From Oegoconia quadripuncta (taxonomy: Eukaryota; Arthropoda; Insecta; Lepidoptera; Autostichidae): DNA of 64,000 bases. The stretch's first letter is position 1. Every line of letters begins with the position of its first letter. Shown here in pieces: positions 52,432 to 63,760 of this stretch. Location: positions 22,708,414-22,772,413 of the forward strand of contig OX438749.1 of NCBI GenBank assembly GCA_949316235.1, in the 5' to 3' direction. The notes beneath the pieces are model-generated. The model was not told where the DNA came from. It saw nothing but the letters and a program-made list of their open reading frames with translations, and did no database searches. The position numbers and the translations under genes are program-made.

Positions 52432-52802
52432 ATTATAAATGCAAAAGTTTGTATGCTTGTTTGTTGCTTAATCACGGTGAAATGGATGAACGGATTTGGA
52501 TAAAATTTGGTATATTGGTAGAATATAACCCGGATTAAGACATAGGATATTTTTTAAGCGTCGTTGGCTCAGCGGTTAAGACGCGGTCTCCCAATGCATG
52601 CCTGTGAAATAAAAATGTAAGGAATGCGAAGTCCCCAACCCGCATTGGGCCAGCGAGGTGGACCATGGCCCATACTCCCTCATTATACGAGGGACAGTCT
52701 ATATCCCTGCAGTGGGATGTTTACGGGACGATGATGATGATGATATCTTTTATCCCGATAAAGTAGTTCCCGCGGGATAAACATTTTTTTTTTGAAAGCT
52801 AG
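52432..52802 (+). mobile_element. Helitron-like element carrying SINE C
   Basis: TCTAACTAATATTATAAATG ... GAAAGCTAG between A (52431) and T (52803). SINE C sits at 52557-52742 with ATATTTTTT/ATATCTTTT on its sides. Confidence 0.85.
52557..52742 (+). mobile_element. SINE C, internally deleted
   Basis: Head GGCTCAGCGGTTAAGACGCG, a deletion removing the B box, then body CATTGGGCCAGCGAGGTGGA and a (GATGAT)n tail. Confidence 0.85.
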
Positions 52803-53390
52803 TGTATCATAAGCAAGCAGCAAGACCTTCTAAATTGACATTAAAAATTATAATACCCATTACTCGTCCGGAAATTCTATGTTTATAGCTATTTATCTAT
52901 CTAAGTAGGCATTGTATGTACACTAATGTTATGAGAAAATTAGCTAAAAACTAGAGCATTAATATCGTCTGATCTCTGGCCAAAACAATCGAAACACATA
53001 ACGATGATTGTCCAAATTAAAACTCTTGGAACCATGACAATACGGAAAAATAACTGCTCTTCCGCGTACAGAACGTTACGTAAAACATGTAAATACTAGT
53101 TACTATTAACAGTTACATAAAGCTAATATTTGGCGATATGCTTCAGTGACGTTACTTAGCAAAATACTCGTACAAATGGAATATATGTTTACATTATGCA
53201 ATGGCTATGACATGCAATTAAAAGTACATGCACTGACTTCCCTTGCATAATGGAATTTGCTGTTTAAATGTTTGACACGGCTTTTGACATGGCTTTTGTG
53301 GCAGGAATGGGCAGTTACGAGAAATGTTACTACTTTCTTTCATGACAATATTCAGCATGTCGGATCATATATGGCATTAAAATTATTTTA
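52803..53390. other. Unassigned spacer
   Basis: Nothing recognised. Confidence 0.4.
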
Positions 53391-53606
53391 GACGTCCGGT
53401 TGGTGTAGTGGATAGTGACCCTGTCAGTGAAACCAACGGTTGCGGGTTCGAATCCCGCGAGGGGTAAATGTTTGTGTGACGAATACGAACATTTATTCCC
53501 GAGTCATATTTATGTATGTTTACCCGTTATCTAGTATCCATAGCACAAGCTTTACTTAGTTTGGGACTAGATGATTGGTGTAAGTATCCGAAATATTTAT
53601 TTATTA
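53391..53606 (+). mobile_element. SINE A2, full length
   Basis: Head GGTTGGTGTAGTGGATAGTG, B box GGTTCGAATCCC, body TATCTAGTATCCATAGCACA, to GTATCCGAAATATTTATT. Confidence 0.9.
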
Positions 53607-53641
53607 TTTATTTATATATATCATCATTTAACATCAAAAGC

Positions 53642-53846
53642 GTTTATCCCTCACGGAATTCTATACAAATTTACAAGTCCAAATTTTTCGAAATGAATAA
53701 GCCGATTCTAATGAAATATAATGTTTGAAAACTATTTCTACAAACTTTTTAGCTCAATATATCCTGCTTATACGTATAAAGTTTCATTAGAATCGGCTTA
53801 TTCATTTCGAAAAAAATGTGTTGTGTGAAATGCCATGTGGAATAAG
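53642..53846. mobile_element. Repeat F fold-back element
   Basis: Arms: TTTCGAAATGAATAAGCCGA TTCTAATGAAA and inverse TTTCATTAGAATCGGCTTAT TCATTTCGAAA around a ~50-bp centre. Confidence 0.8.
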
Positions 53847-53949
53847 ACCAGTTAAGCGAACACTCGTTTTATTATAATTTGCCCATTTCAAATCTCCGGA
53901 TGAATTCAACAAGTTAACAATTACATAAGAAATAAGTCATCAAATGTAA

Positions 53950-54117
53950 CGCAATTCGTTAAATATCGAATTTAAAAGAACATATTGGATTTTTTCTGTT
54001 GCTATGGCAAACTTAAAATCGCTCTAATTTAGTTTCGGATTTGGATCAAATTTCGTATATACGTAGAACTTATCTTGGATTAATCATAGGATATTTTTTA
54101 TCCCGATAAAGTGAGTA
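53950..54117. repeat. Repeat F interior scrap and Helitron-like fragment
   Basis: 53960-54010 matches repeat F interior. 54035-54117 is the Helitron-like middle (GGATATTTTTTATCCCGATA). Confidence 0.55.
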
Positions 54118-54244
54118 GATCCATTACAGTACATTGTAATTCTAATTGAATGCTCTTATAGTGCCACGCGTGACGAGCTGAATGTGGAGGATGTGCTGTG
54201 CATTATGCCATAACTTTAAGACCGACTTAATGTAACAGCAAAAT

Positions 54245-54472
54245 TTAAGCCATCAATGACTTTTTCCCGCCTGCATTAACCTTGGTTTTCCGCTCACAAA
54301 GAACAGTTGCATAACAATCGGTGATTGTCACATCGACGTATTGGCTCAAACAATTGCCGAGGTAAAGCCCACACCACACACAGACGCTCGTCCCTTTGTC
54401 AAAGTGCGCGGTTTTTGTCGGCGCGTGAATGGGTCGCAAAAAGTCTGTGTCGGTGGCTGATGGGGTGGCCAT
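54245..54472 (-). other. Open frame, uncertain
   Basis: 75 codons from ATG in good context (AATGGCC): MATPSATDTDFLRPIHAPTK, then a Cys-bearing stretch VCVWCGLYLGNC. No domain. It could be coding or a chance frame in GC-richer DNA. Confidence 0.2.
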
Positions 54473-54552
54473 TAGAGCTCCTGTTTGTGGAACAATTTTA
54501 ATAAAACTGCAATGTTAGGATTAAACACGCGAAACATCTGTTATATCGTAAA

Positions 54553-54795
54553 ATAGATAGATAGATAGATAGATAGATAATTTGTTTATTTGCCTCTAAG
54601 CACATTGCAAAATATGTCCCATATTTTTTTTTTTACAACAGCATGTTCGCGTTTCATCTCAATTTAGGTTTTAATTATATCTAGGTACCTGCTTGACGCA
54701 TATAAATAAATTTAATTAAAAATCAATCACAGCTGAAATTAAAAACCAATATTGATCTCAGCCGAAAGACGTCCACTCCTGAACAAAGGATGATC
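54553..54795 (-). mobile_element. (TATC)n-tailed LINE 3' end and RTE-like scrap
   Basis: Minus strand ends AAATAAACAAATTATC with TATC repeats (54553-54580). 54757-54790 is an RTE-like tail (GACGTCCACTCCTGAACA). Confidence 0.5.
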
Positions 54796-54908
54796 ATGTA
54801 AATGTTAATACATATGTTGATTTTCTTATATTTATGATTTACTCGTATTAATAATCACCATATAATTTAGCTCGCAAAAAGAAAATCATTTAAATAAAGT
54901 ACATTGTA

Positions 54909-55250
54909 TACCGGATGAGTTTTTTTTACCGTAAGGGAAAATATAGGGCATATCAGGTAACTGAAATAGAAGTTATTGGCATTGGTAGTAAATTTTTTTT
55001 CAAAAACGCATGCGCCTGCCGTTGATACATATGCGACTGGCGGGATTTTATTGGAAATCATATTTTCTCCAAATTTTCTTTATTTATTTAATTTAATGAT
55101 GTAATTATGTGGAATAGACACAAACGACACAATTAACACTTTATTCGATGGTGGTTTTGAAAAAAAAATAATCTGCCTATGCCAATACCTTCTATTTCAC
55201 TTACCTAATATGCCCTATTTTTTTCCTAACGGTAAAAAACTATTCCGGTA
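54909..55250. mobile_element. MITE G, best copy
   Basis: TACCGGATGAG...CTATTCCGGTA ends with ~90-bp arms (AGGGCATATCAGGTAACTGA vs TCACTTACCTAATATGCCCT), TA on both sides. Confidence 0.85.
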
Positions 55251-56089
55251 TATATTATTATCTGAATTTGTGTTCTGCTCTGTTTGGTTAATTTTTAGAA
55301 ATCATATGCCAAATCTCATAATTGTGTATAATTTTTTTATTTAGATATATCAGCTGTATATTTTCCCTGAGTGTCACATCGTTGAGTATTCTGTTATATT
55401 ATTTATTCAACAATTTGTAGTATATGCGTGTATAAATAGTTTCTTTTCCAAGTAAAATTAAAGAATAAAAAGGCCAACTACTAAATATGTGTACATGTCC
55501 TACCGGAGAAGCGGCGTATGGCCACCCTACAGTAGCGCGACTTTCCCGCACGCCCCGTCTCGGCCGGTCAACGACCTCTCATTATCTTGTTTCTATTGAT
55601 TTGTCCGTTTGTTTGTAAACCTGACGCAGAACAATTACAGGTTGCAGTCGTTTACTTCAGACTTAATGGAGCCTGTAGTACTTACTGTGCGGATTGGCAA
55701 ACAATAAAAAAATAAATGAAATTTTACTGGGTGTTCTACTTATAAATATGACTAACTTGACAACTCTGATATCATTAAAAAAATCAGTTGTTCCTTACAA
55801 AAGTTAAAAACCAGCTTGTTTAATAGCCCCATAGTGATTGGTTATATTCACGGATAGATTCTATAAACATTCGATCAACGTCTTCGATTGGTATATTTAA
55901 ATATTAAATTCTCAGTCACAGAGATGTCAGATATCTCACGAAATATTCCATGGTCGAGTGTTGAGATAATCTTCAGTGTTCGAAAATCGACCCCACAGTG
56001 TTATTGTACTCACTTAGATTGAAACTTATCCAAAACAAACTAGCCACTTACTTATCCAAAAGAGGGCCGTCGGCCATGTCTTGTTTCAC
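55251..56089. other. Unassigned spacer
   Basis: 55505-55580 is GC-rich without an assignable exon; rest AT-rich. Confidence 0.4.
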
Positions 56090-56400
56090 GTTTAGAATGA
56101 TATGGTACTCTACAATCGTTCACAATATAAATGGAAAATTTAGAAAATCACCGATAACCGTGATGTCGTATGTCGTCCAGGTAGATTACACCAAAAGATA
56201 GTGTTAAAAGATAAATATCTTCAAAACGGTTTAACCGATTTTCATGAAACCAGTCTAAGAACGTATTTCCGGCTTTAATCTTAAATTAAAAAAAAAAAAT
56301 AGAAAACACTGTGATGTCATCGGAATATATCAAAAAATCTTCGAAAAAACCGCACATTCCTAACAACTGCGACAAACAGATAAGTTTCGTCGAAGGTTAA
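56090..56400 (-). repeat. Repeat H body
   Basis: Co-linear with 2700-3015: CAATCGTTCACAATATAAAT and GGTTTAACCGATTTTCATGA. The GT-rich segment is absent here. Confidence 0.6.
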
Positions 56401-56496
56401 AAGGCCTACGTAACCTATAAAATTTGAACGAACTTATTTTTGGAATATATTTTTTTACAAAATAAAGCATTAATAATAATAATAAATAAATATAAT

Positions 56497-56762
56497 AATA
56501 ATAAATATCCTTAGACATATACACAGCGCCACCTAGTTCCACAGTAAGCTACTATAGGCTTGTGTTGTGGATACCAGATGGTTGATATGCTACATAAATA
56601 CATTTTTTTTGTAAATAAATACTTATTATAAATGAAAACATCCATAACTCGGGTACACATGTCCGTATTCATCACACAAACAATGTGCCCCTAGCGGCAT
56701 TCGAACCCGTAACCTTTTGGTATAGTGGTCAGAGTTGCTAACCACTACACCAAACAGGTCGT
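56497..56762 (-). mobile_element. SINE A, full length
   Basis: Tail, CAGCGCCACCTAG, body, B box (GGCATTCGAACCCG) and A box to ACACCAAACAGGTCGTC. Confidence 0.9.
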
Positions 56763-57009
56763 CAACGTCGTCGTCGTCGTAACAGTATTTGCTTAATGTA
56801 TATTTGAATTAATAAAAATTGAGCAAGTAAAAAGTTGCCAAATTAATATTTGACCAAGAGAAATAGAAATTTGCTAAAGAAATATAAATATAAGTTTTTT
56901 GGGAAGTAAAATTTGACGAAAAAATATTTTGCCAAACGGAAGGATACTCTTTAAATTTATCTCTTACTGACATTTACTGAATCGGGTAAAAAGGTTGTTT
57001 CAGCTTCAT
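56763..57009. other. Unassigned AT-rich spacer
   Basis: Only a short GTC trinucleotide run (56759-56779). Confidence 0.5.
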
Positions 57010-57200
57010 ATGAGCAATTTACATACGTCCACTCCTGAACATAGGCCTCCCCCATAGAATTGTTGTAGTGACTGGTTGGAAGTGGTCTACATCCAGCGAA
57101 TCCCCGCAACCTTAATCAGATGGTCTGTCCACACTCGAGAACTTAAATGCCCTCGTCCTTCGAGCTATATGCCATGCCCACGGCCACTCCATATCTTCCT
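57010..57200 (-). pseudogene. RTE-like LINE ORF C-terminal end
   Basis: Minus strand WTDHLIKVAGIRWM, stop, TTSNQSL and GEAYVQEW-like ending (GAGGCCTATGTTCAGGAGTG). Degenerate. Confidence 0.7.
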
Positions 57201-57256
57201 CATAGGTCATATACATTAGCAAATTGGAAGCGTTTTATTTCATGACTGATTTAATA

Positions 57257-57679
57257 TTGGGTCTTTTACCCATGAAATTGGAGTTTTTTTCTTTGTTAAT
57301 CATATGTACCAATTCCTGCGATTTTCAAAGCTATATCCAAATTTGTTTTTTATTTGGAAAATGGAATATTATTTCAAGGATTCACATGAAATATTTTTTA
57401 ATTTATGGGCTAAATCACATAATAAAACAAAATTTAACAGAGCTCTTTTCATGTGCTTCCCATAATCATTTCTTAGATTCGCTGAAACTTTTATAAAGCG
57501 GTTACTTTTAAAAATTAACGCTGCCTATACTTAACTTAATGTTATCCTATAATACATTACAAAGTTTATCTACATTTGTATTTTCCGTTCCCAAAAAAAA
57601 AACAAAAATGTTTGTATGGAGAAAACAGTCTTAATGAAATTCTTCATACAAAACGCCAATTTCATAGGTAAGGACCTAA
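57257..57679 (-). mobile_element. Mariner-type MITE
   Basis: TTGGGTC...GGACCTAA with TA on both sides (57255-57256, 57680-57681). Confidence 0.85.
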
Positions 57680-57984
57680 TATAACAGCAGTTCAGGTAAC
57701 ATGTTAGTGGTGATCTCGTACTGCTGTATAGAGCAGTTATGTTCCAGGAAATCACTCTTACATTAAACAACTTTCATTCGACGGGCTTCAGATTAATCAA
57801 CTGCGGACTTTCTCGTCACGTAGGAAAATGTTGTTTACACAAATTAAGGTTACCTACAACGTGCTATCATAACTATTTATATAAAATTTTGAACATCGCC
57901 AAGTGGCAATAGTAATAAAATTCTTTATTGCTTAAACTTGTTAGTTACTTTTTTTCCTTATGCACAATATGTTAGCATTAAAAA

Positions 57985-58667
57985 AAATTGACACTGCACG
58001 ATCTCAATCACACCTGATGTTAAGTGAAGATGAGGCAAAAACCCCATCTTATTTGGGGATTGGCTCCTTATCTCTGACAACCGGAACACAAGAATGCTAT
58101 TAACCGAAAACATTCGGCTTTTGTGTCAGGAATTTTGCGAGAGACATTTTCTATAATTTGTATAAACTTTATGTGCAGATGAGGCCGAAGGTGGAGGCGT
58201 ACTGACCCGGTAACCCCTTATTTGGGGGACTGCCTATGTAATCTCTGACAACCGGTACACATCGATAAATTGCTGTTTTGTCGGCAGACTTAGATAAGAT
58301 GGTGGTAGCTAGCCAGGCGGACATTTAAAATGCCCTACCACCAACCAAACCGAGTACTGAACATGTACCCGCGACCTCCGATTCGTAAACTCTATTTTGG
58401 TTACATTGAGCCACTAAGGCGGTTACATTACTTGTTATATAATAACATTATTTGTTATCAGCATCTTATCTAAGTCGCCGCCAAATAGTAATGTTAAATA
58501 GTATCGATGTGTAGCGGTTGTCAGAGGTTAGATAGCCAGTCCCCCAAATAAGGGGTTTCCGGGTCAGTGCGCTTCCACCTTCGGCCTCATCTGCACATAA
58601 AAAATATACAAATTATAGGAAATGTCTCTCGCAAAATTCCTGACATAAAAGCCGAATGTTTACGGTT
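57985..58667. mobile_element. SINE B (minus) enclosing a 566-bp fold-back
   Basis: 57985-58100 is SINE B 3' DNA. 58102 (AACCGAAAACATTCGGC) to 58667 (GCCGAATGTTTACGGTT) are inverted ends of ~90 bp. Between them lie a minus SINE B with head and a plus SINE B 3' part. Confidence 0.75.
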
Positions 58668-59059
58668 GCTAAAGTTCATAAGCTGAGAATTTACGTTCAA
58701 CTGACCTGCCTTCTAAATGTACTCAATGACCTGGAGCTAATCGACTGATTCGGAGAGCTAGGGAAAGCCATATTAGGATCAATAGTCACGGACACTCTTA
58801 AACGGTGATTATTATCATTACTATTCATTTAAATTTAGATTTAAAGGAGATTCCAGCCACAATATTGTAAAAGCAATATTATAAACAAATAAATGAATAA
58901 TGAATTGAATTATGAATGGCATACGAATGCAAGTTAAATAAAAGCTTGTAAAAAGATACATATTTATATTTATACTGTTACACTGTGATTCCACAAATTT
59001 TATTTTATTTTCTTGGTAAAACCAACAGCTATTCAAAGTATCATAATGAAAACTAAAGA
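58668..59059. other. Unassigned spacer
   Basis: Nothing recognised. Confidence 0.4.
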
Positions 59060-59472
59060 GTTAAAAATAGAATCCTTATTCAATTTAATTAAGTGTGTGC
59101 ATGAAACCACAAATTTATAAAACACAATTGAAAATACCTATATCTTATAGAAAAAATACGCTGTCTAACTCGCTTCCGTGAGGCATAGTACCTAGTACGC
59201 TAGCGCTATTGACCCGCTGAACGCATAAGCTCAGTTGCTGAGCAAAGTAGGCACCAGCTCTCACATCTCCAGAGGCGTGGACCAGTCTAACGGATAAATC
59301 CTTTACAAATTGTTTCGTCTCAGAAGACCAAGGGCCCAATGTCTCCACTGCAAGCGCCGCAAACTCGTGGTTTATAGAGATTGACGCATATTTACGACGC
59401 TTGTTACTTTGAGCGTGTTCAGCCGCAGTTCCAGCTCTTTGCGCAGTTCCTTGTATATGCGACTGTGCCAAA
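59060..59472 (-). pseudogene. REL-type LINE C-terminal end
   Basis: Minus frame 59471-59145: SNKRRKYASISINHEFAALA, VETLGPWSSETKQFVKDLSV, RLVHASGDVRAGAYFAQQL, then SVLGTMPHGSELDSVFFL and stop. 5'-truncated just before the AE..K..KY element. UTR matches 24660-24720. Confidence 0.8.
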
Positions 59473-59814
59473 GTATCTTATCCTTATTTATATGTTACTT
59501 TATTTAAATATATCTCTGACCATCCAGAGATAGTGCTCCAAACATTAAAAGTTTGCTTGAAACAACATTACGGTTCATCTTGCGAGATATACTCGTAGAG
59601 AAATGTGGACGTGACTGGGGGTGAGCCCACTGACGTAGAAACGTGTAAATCTATAGTTGTTTTTTGGTGTCGCCTTTGTCGCCTTCTACGCCTTCGCCTT
59701 CTTTGTCGCCTTTGTCGCCCTCTAAGAGGCGGGTTGTGTCTATATAAAAATTCCCGTGACTGACATAAAGTACACAGAGTATGCGTGGAGTTTTCGCATA
59801 TAATAAATAAAATA
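59473..59814. other. Unassigned, with a CGCCTT-rich microsatellite
   Basis: 59668-59720 is a run of GTCGCCTTTGTCGCCTTC-like units; otherwise unrecognised. Confidence 0.6.
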
Positions 59815-60066
59815 AATAAATATCCTTAAACATACACACAGCGCCATCTAATTCCACAGTAAGCAACTATAGGCTTGTGTTGTGGATACTAGATGGTTGA
59901 TATACTACATAAATATTTTTTTTTTTGTAAATAAATACTTATTATAAAGGAAAACATCCATCTCGGGTACACATGTCCGTATTCATCATACAAACATATG
60001 CCCCTAGCGGGATTCGAACCCGCAACCTTTTGGTATAGTGGTTAGAGTTGCTAACCACTACACCGT
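59815..60066 (-). mobile_element. SINE A, full length
   Basis: Tail AATATCCTTAAACA, CAGCGCCATCTA, body, GGATTCGAACCCGCAACC, to ACTACACC. Confidence 0.9.
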
Positions 60067-60637
60067 CGATGTTTGATAATGTAATGTTTAATAGTGCTAC
60101 TATCTACGAGTATATATGTAAGTATGTGTACATGAATAGTATGTTTTAAGATGGGCCAATGATTGAGTTTAGAAGAGAGTGGAGGTGGCACTTGAAAACT
60201 ATCAATTAAAACTTTTACATACCCATTCATCGTGATACCAACAAACGTGCCTAATTATCAAGTGCATACGTATTTGTACCCGGCTCGTGAGGCAAGGTTT
60301 CTAACGACCATAAGGCGCAGTGAAAGTTACCGGCCAGTATTACTGCTGCCCCACCTCTGATTGCCTGGTACTTGACTCGGCTCTACCGCCCGGGGAGGTT
60401 TTTTTTTATTTAATTGTAGATGCTTTGGTTACGTAATCGGGGTCAAAGACTTGGTTAGCAGCTATTGTGTTGGATAAGTGTCTTGACTTGTCAATGTAAC
60501 GATAATAAAATTCGATGTTCAGTGGTCTTGATTAAAATAATTTTAGCAAGTACCATTTGTTGACGAAGATGGGTTGTTGGTGTTTGTACCTCTAGACTTT
60601 TGCGTATACTCAGAAGCCTCAAAACAAAATTAATATT
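60067..60637. other. Unassigned spacer
   Basis: Nothing recognised. Confidence 0.4.
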
Positions 60638-61092
60638 GACGACCTGTTTGGTGTAGTGGTTAGAAACTATGCTGCTATACAAAAAGGTCGCGGGTTCGAA
60701 TCCCGCTACGGACATTTGTTTGAATGATGAATACAGACATGTATTCCCGAGTTATGGATGTTTTTCATTTATATATGTATTTATTTCCAAAAAAAAAATC
60801 ATTTATGTAGTTTATCAACCATCTGGTATCCATAATACAAGCCTAGTTGCTTAGTGTGGAACTAGATGGCGCTGTGTATGTGCAAAGAAATTTAAAAAAA
60901 AATGTAAAAAAATAATAATTCATTTATTGTTTAGTTTGTCGGGGGTTTTCATTAATATAACTGAAAAACATTCATAACTCGGGAACACGTGTCTGTATTC
61001 ATCATACAAACATATGTCCCTAGCGGGATTCGAACCCGCGACCTTTTGGTATAGCAGCAGAGTTTCTAACCACTACACCAAACAGGTCGTCA
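60638..61092. mobile_element. Two SINE A copies in opposite orientation
   Basis: 60638-60890 is plus, full length. 60955-61092 is the minus head half. Outer ends GACGACCTGTTTGGTGTAGT and inverse, giving a large imperfect palindrome. Confidence 0.9.
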
Positions 61093-61566
61093 TTCCATAG
61101 GTGGCCAGTTATTAGCCACCTAAAATCGACCTCCACGCTACCATAATATTATTTTCTAGTTGTATTTTGGCTGATATGACTGACGGCACGTCACTGACTA
61201 CTGGTAGTTAAAATTTAGAACCCTTCATAATCTAACATAATCTTCATGTTGGTACATAATGGTATCTAACTATTCCTAAACTAATAACATAACTATCCAA
61301 ATAGAAAATGTACAAATTAGTATGCGAAATCATGAAAGCGTTTCAAAATCATCGCCTAAAAGATAAAGCAAACAAAATAGCTACGAGTGAAAATTACATT
61401 TAGTAATTGGCCCGAGAAAGCCGCGCCCTTACTGTTCAGTAAACAATAAGATCAGACCACGGGTAAACAATAAGATTATGAAGCGATTAGTAAAACAACG
61501 TTTGGTTGCTACAGTATGTTTTTCGAAATGACTTTTTTTTGCACAAAGATCGTTAAAGGGTCGCGG
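61093..61566. other. Unassigned AT-rich spacer
   Basis: Nothing recognised. Confidence 0.4.
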
Positions 61567-62003
61567 ACATAAATGAAAATTATGAAAATGAAAATCATTT
61601 TATTGTATGTAGGCAATACAATATGCACTTATGAACGTCACTTGTTTTTTTAAACTACCACTAGCTCGGAACGCGACCACTACTGAGAAGAGCTAGCGAG
61701 AAACTCAGAGGGTTTGTCTCTTTTCAATCAGTCATTTACAATCTAGAAAGGTTACAACAATTTTTATATATCGTGTAGAGGAGTCGTTTAATCCCATGGA
61801 TTACTATCATAGTATGAAATTTTGTAATATCCCATTTACATAATTTTTGTTTTATAATAAGTTTATTAAGCGGAATATTTTGTATATCCATGGGAACCTT
61901 GTTGTAGAAGCGCACACATTGACCTCTGAATGACTTACTAACTTTACTAAGTCTACTAAAAGGAACAGCTAATTGATTTTTGTTCCTTGTATTGACATGG
62001 CTT
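61567..62003 (-). pseudogene. LINE gamma-prime 3' end
   Basis: The minus frame encodes NTRNKNQLAVPFSRLSKVSK, SFRGQCVRFYNKVPMDIQNI, PLNKLIIKQKL, then a UTR with CTAGCTC/GAGCTAG hairpin (61661-61696) and an (ATTTTC)-type tail. Confidence 0.8.
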
Positions 62004-63052
62004 TTTACACCCGAGCGATACCGCAGAGGAAGCCAATATGTGAAAAATACCTTTCCGGGCGAAATCAAAAGAAGATTCACAAACGAAAGGCCGATAATCG
62101 AACCGCTGAGTTGCGCAAACGCCGCTTATCGCGGCCATCGACGATCGATCACGTGCGATCAAGATATATCGAAACAATACTTTTTACTTACAACGAAATG
62201 TCAGGAAAGATAATGCGAAGGTGTGCGAAGGTTTTCATTGTGGTAAATTGTAAGAAATATAATGACTAATGTGTGATCTATAGATTGAAGTAAGGTTCTC
62301 GAGCCTCTGGCACTAGGTCATATAAAACAAAATATCAAACTTCATACTTCAAGCATTTATTTCAACGTAAGATACATGATATCATTTGTTGATTGTCAAT
62401 TTAAATCTACTGGAAATAAAAAAGGTTTATTGCATTTATCTGTCAGTCGGTATGTCCAAGCTACTACCGCTTCGGAAAGCGAAATCATCTGTGGGAAAAG
62501 AAGCGACGCAAGAAACCCACAAGATCATTGTTGTCCTTTTTTTTAAAATAAAGTATATAACTATACAATTTTATAATTTTGGGAAGCTAGTCGAAGTACA
62601 CCAAGCGTGTTTGTCATTTGCTTAGTCTGAACATAGGAGTAGCTAATTTGTACTTATATCAGTAAAATTCATTACTTATCAATTATTCAGAAAAAGTAAG
62701 ACGCCACGTTACTCTGACTTAAATTTATCCATCTTGTACGAACTTATCTTGTATCTTTCTTGGGTTCCACAGACCACCTGTGCGATTACCTTCGTCACGC
62801 AGCCACGGGCGCAGCCCTCCGGAACGTGGGTAATGAGAATGATAATAGCGAAGTGCAGTTGTATTATTATTTTGCACATTTTACAGCCTTTATATTGCAC
62901 TATACACAAACAGCCCTTTATGTGTCTGTATGTTCGCTCGTTTATGTTCTTTGATTGGCACGATGGCGTTAGGGCTGTTGTACATTAGAGAATTATTTAA
63001 ATAAACAAATTGCGAATTTAGAATATTGTCAAGATAAACAAAGCAATATCTT
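62004..63052. other. Unassigned spacer
   Basis: 62030-62170 is CpG-richer with a plus open frame. 62455-62530 resembles a LINE end (CAAGCTACTACCGCTTCGGA) but is not assignable. Confidence 0.35.
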
Positions 63053-63299
63053 CTAACCGCTTTAACGTAAACAATATAAGGTTACATAGCTGTAGTTGCG
63101 AGTTCGATTCCCAGCGGCGTATATGTAGAGTACTCGGTTTGGTTGGTAACAGAGCATTTTTAACCATTCTACTTATTTTTCTGAATTTGAATGTCTTTCG
63201 ACGAGTGCTTACAGGTTTTATAATCAAACTTTTTGGACTTATTTTGTTGGTCAACCGCTACAAATTAAAAAAAAAACAAAAGTGAAAGCGGACGAGAGT
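63053..63299 (+). mobile_element. Diverged SINE B head and spacer
   Basis: 63053-63165: head with GAGTTCGATTCCCAGCGGCG and AGTACTCGGTTTGGTTGG. The rest is unassigned. Confidence 0.6.
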
Positions 63300-63474
63300 A
63301 GTAAAGTGCCACTTTCTGATCACCATATGGAAAAGTTACGAAGAAATTGCAGCTCCGTTGGAAGAAAATATGTAATGCCCTTTGGGTGACCTTGAGCCTT
63401 CTTATGAGGCCCATAGTGAGCGACCACGTTTTAGTTCCATAGGTCATCACTGGCAACACACACTGATCACAGAC
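63300..63474 (-). pseudogene. RTE-like LINE ORF fragment
   Basis: Minus frame QCVLPVMTYGTKTWSLTMGL then IRRLKVTQRAL, a hallmark block of RTE-like ORF2 C-terminal halves (LPVMTYG.ETW.L). Confidence 0.8.
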
Positions 63475-63760
63475 TTTTTTATTGCACAACTGGTTAGCAC
63501 TTGACCTCAATCACACCTGATGTTAAGTGAAGATGAGGTCGAAGGTGGAAGCGTACTGACCCGGAAACCCAAATATTTGGGGAACTGGCTATCTTATCTC
63601 TGACAACCGGAACACAACAATGATAAGATGGTGGTAGCTAGCCAGGCGGATATTTAAAATGCCCTACCACCAACCAAACCGAGTACTAAACATGTACCCA
63701 CCCTGGGGATCGAACCCGCGACCTCCCATTCGTTGTTTGGCTTGAGTCACAGAGACGGTT
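63475..63760 (-). mobile_element. SINE B, nearly full length
   Basis: CACCTGATGTTAAGTGAAGA, a small deletion around GCTATTAACATTGC, GTGGTAGCTAGCCAGGCGGA, GATCGAACCCGCGACC B box, to CACAGAGACGGTTGA. Confidence 0.85.

Noticed and set aside
53391..53470. tRNA-like cloverleaf core (A and B boxes) at this and about 15 other places
   Set aside because: No paired 7-bp acceptor stem, and the sequence continues into a SINE body each time; these are SINE heads, not tRNA genes.
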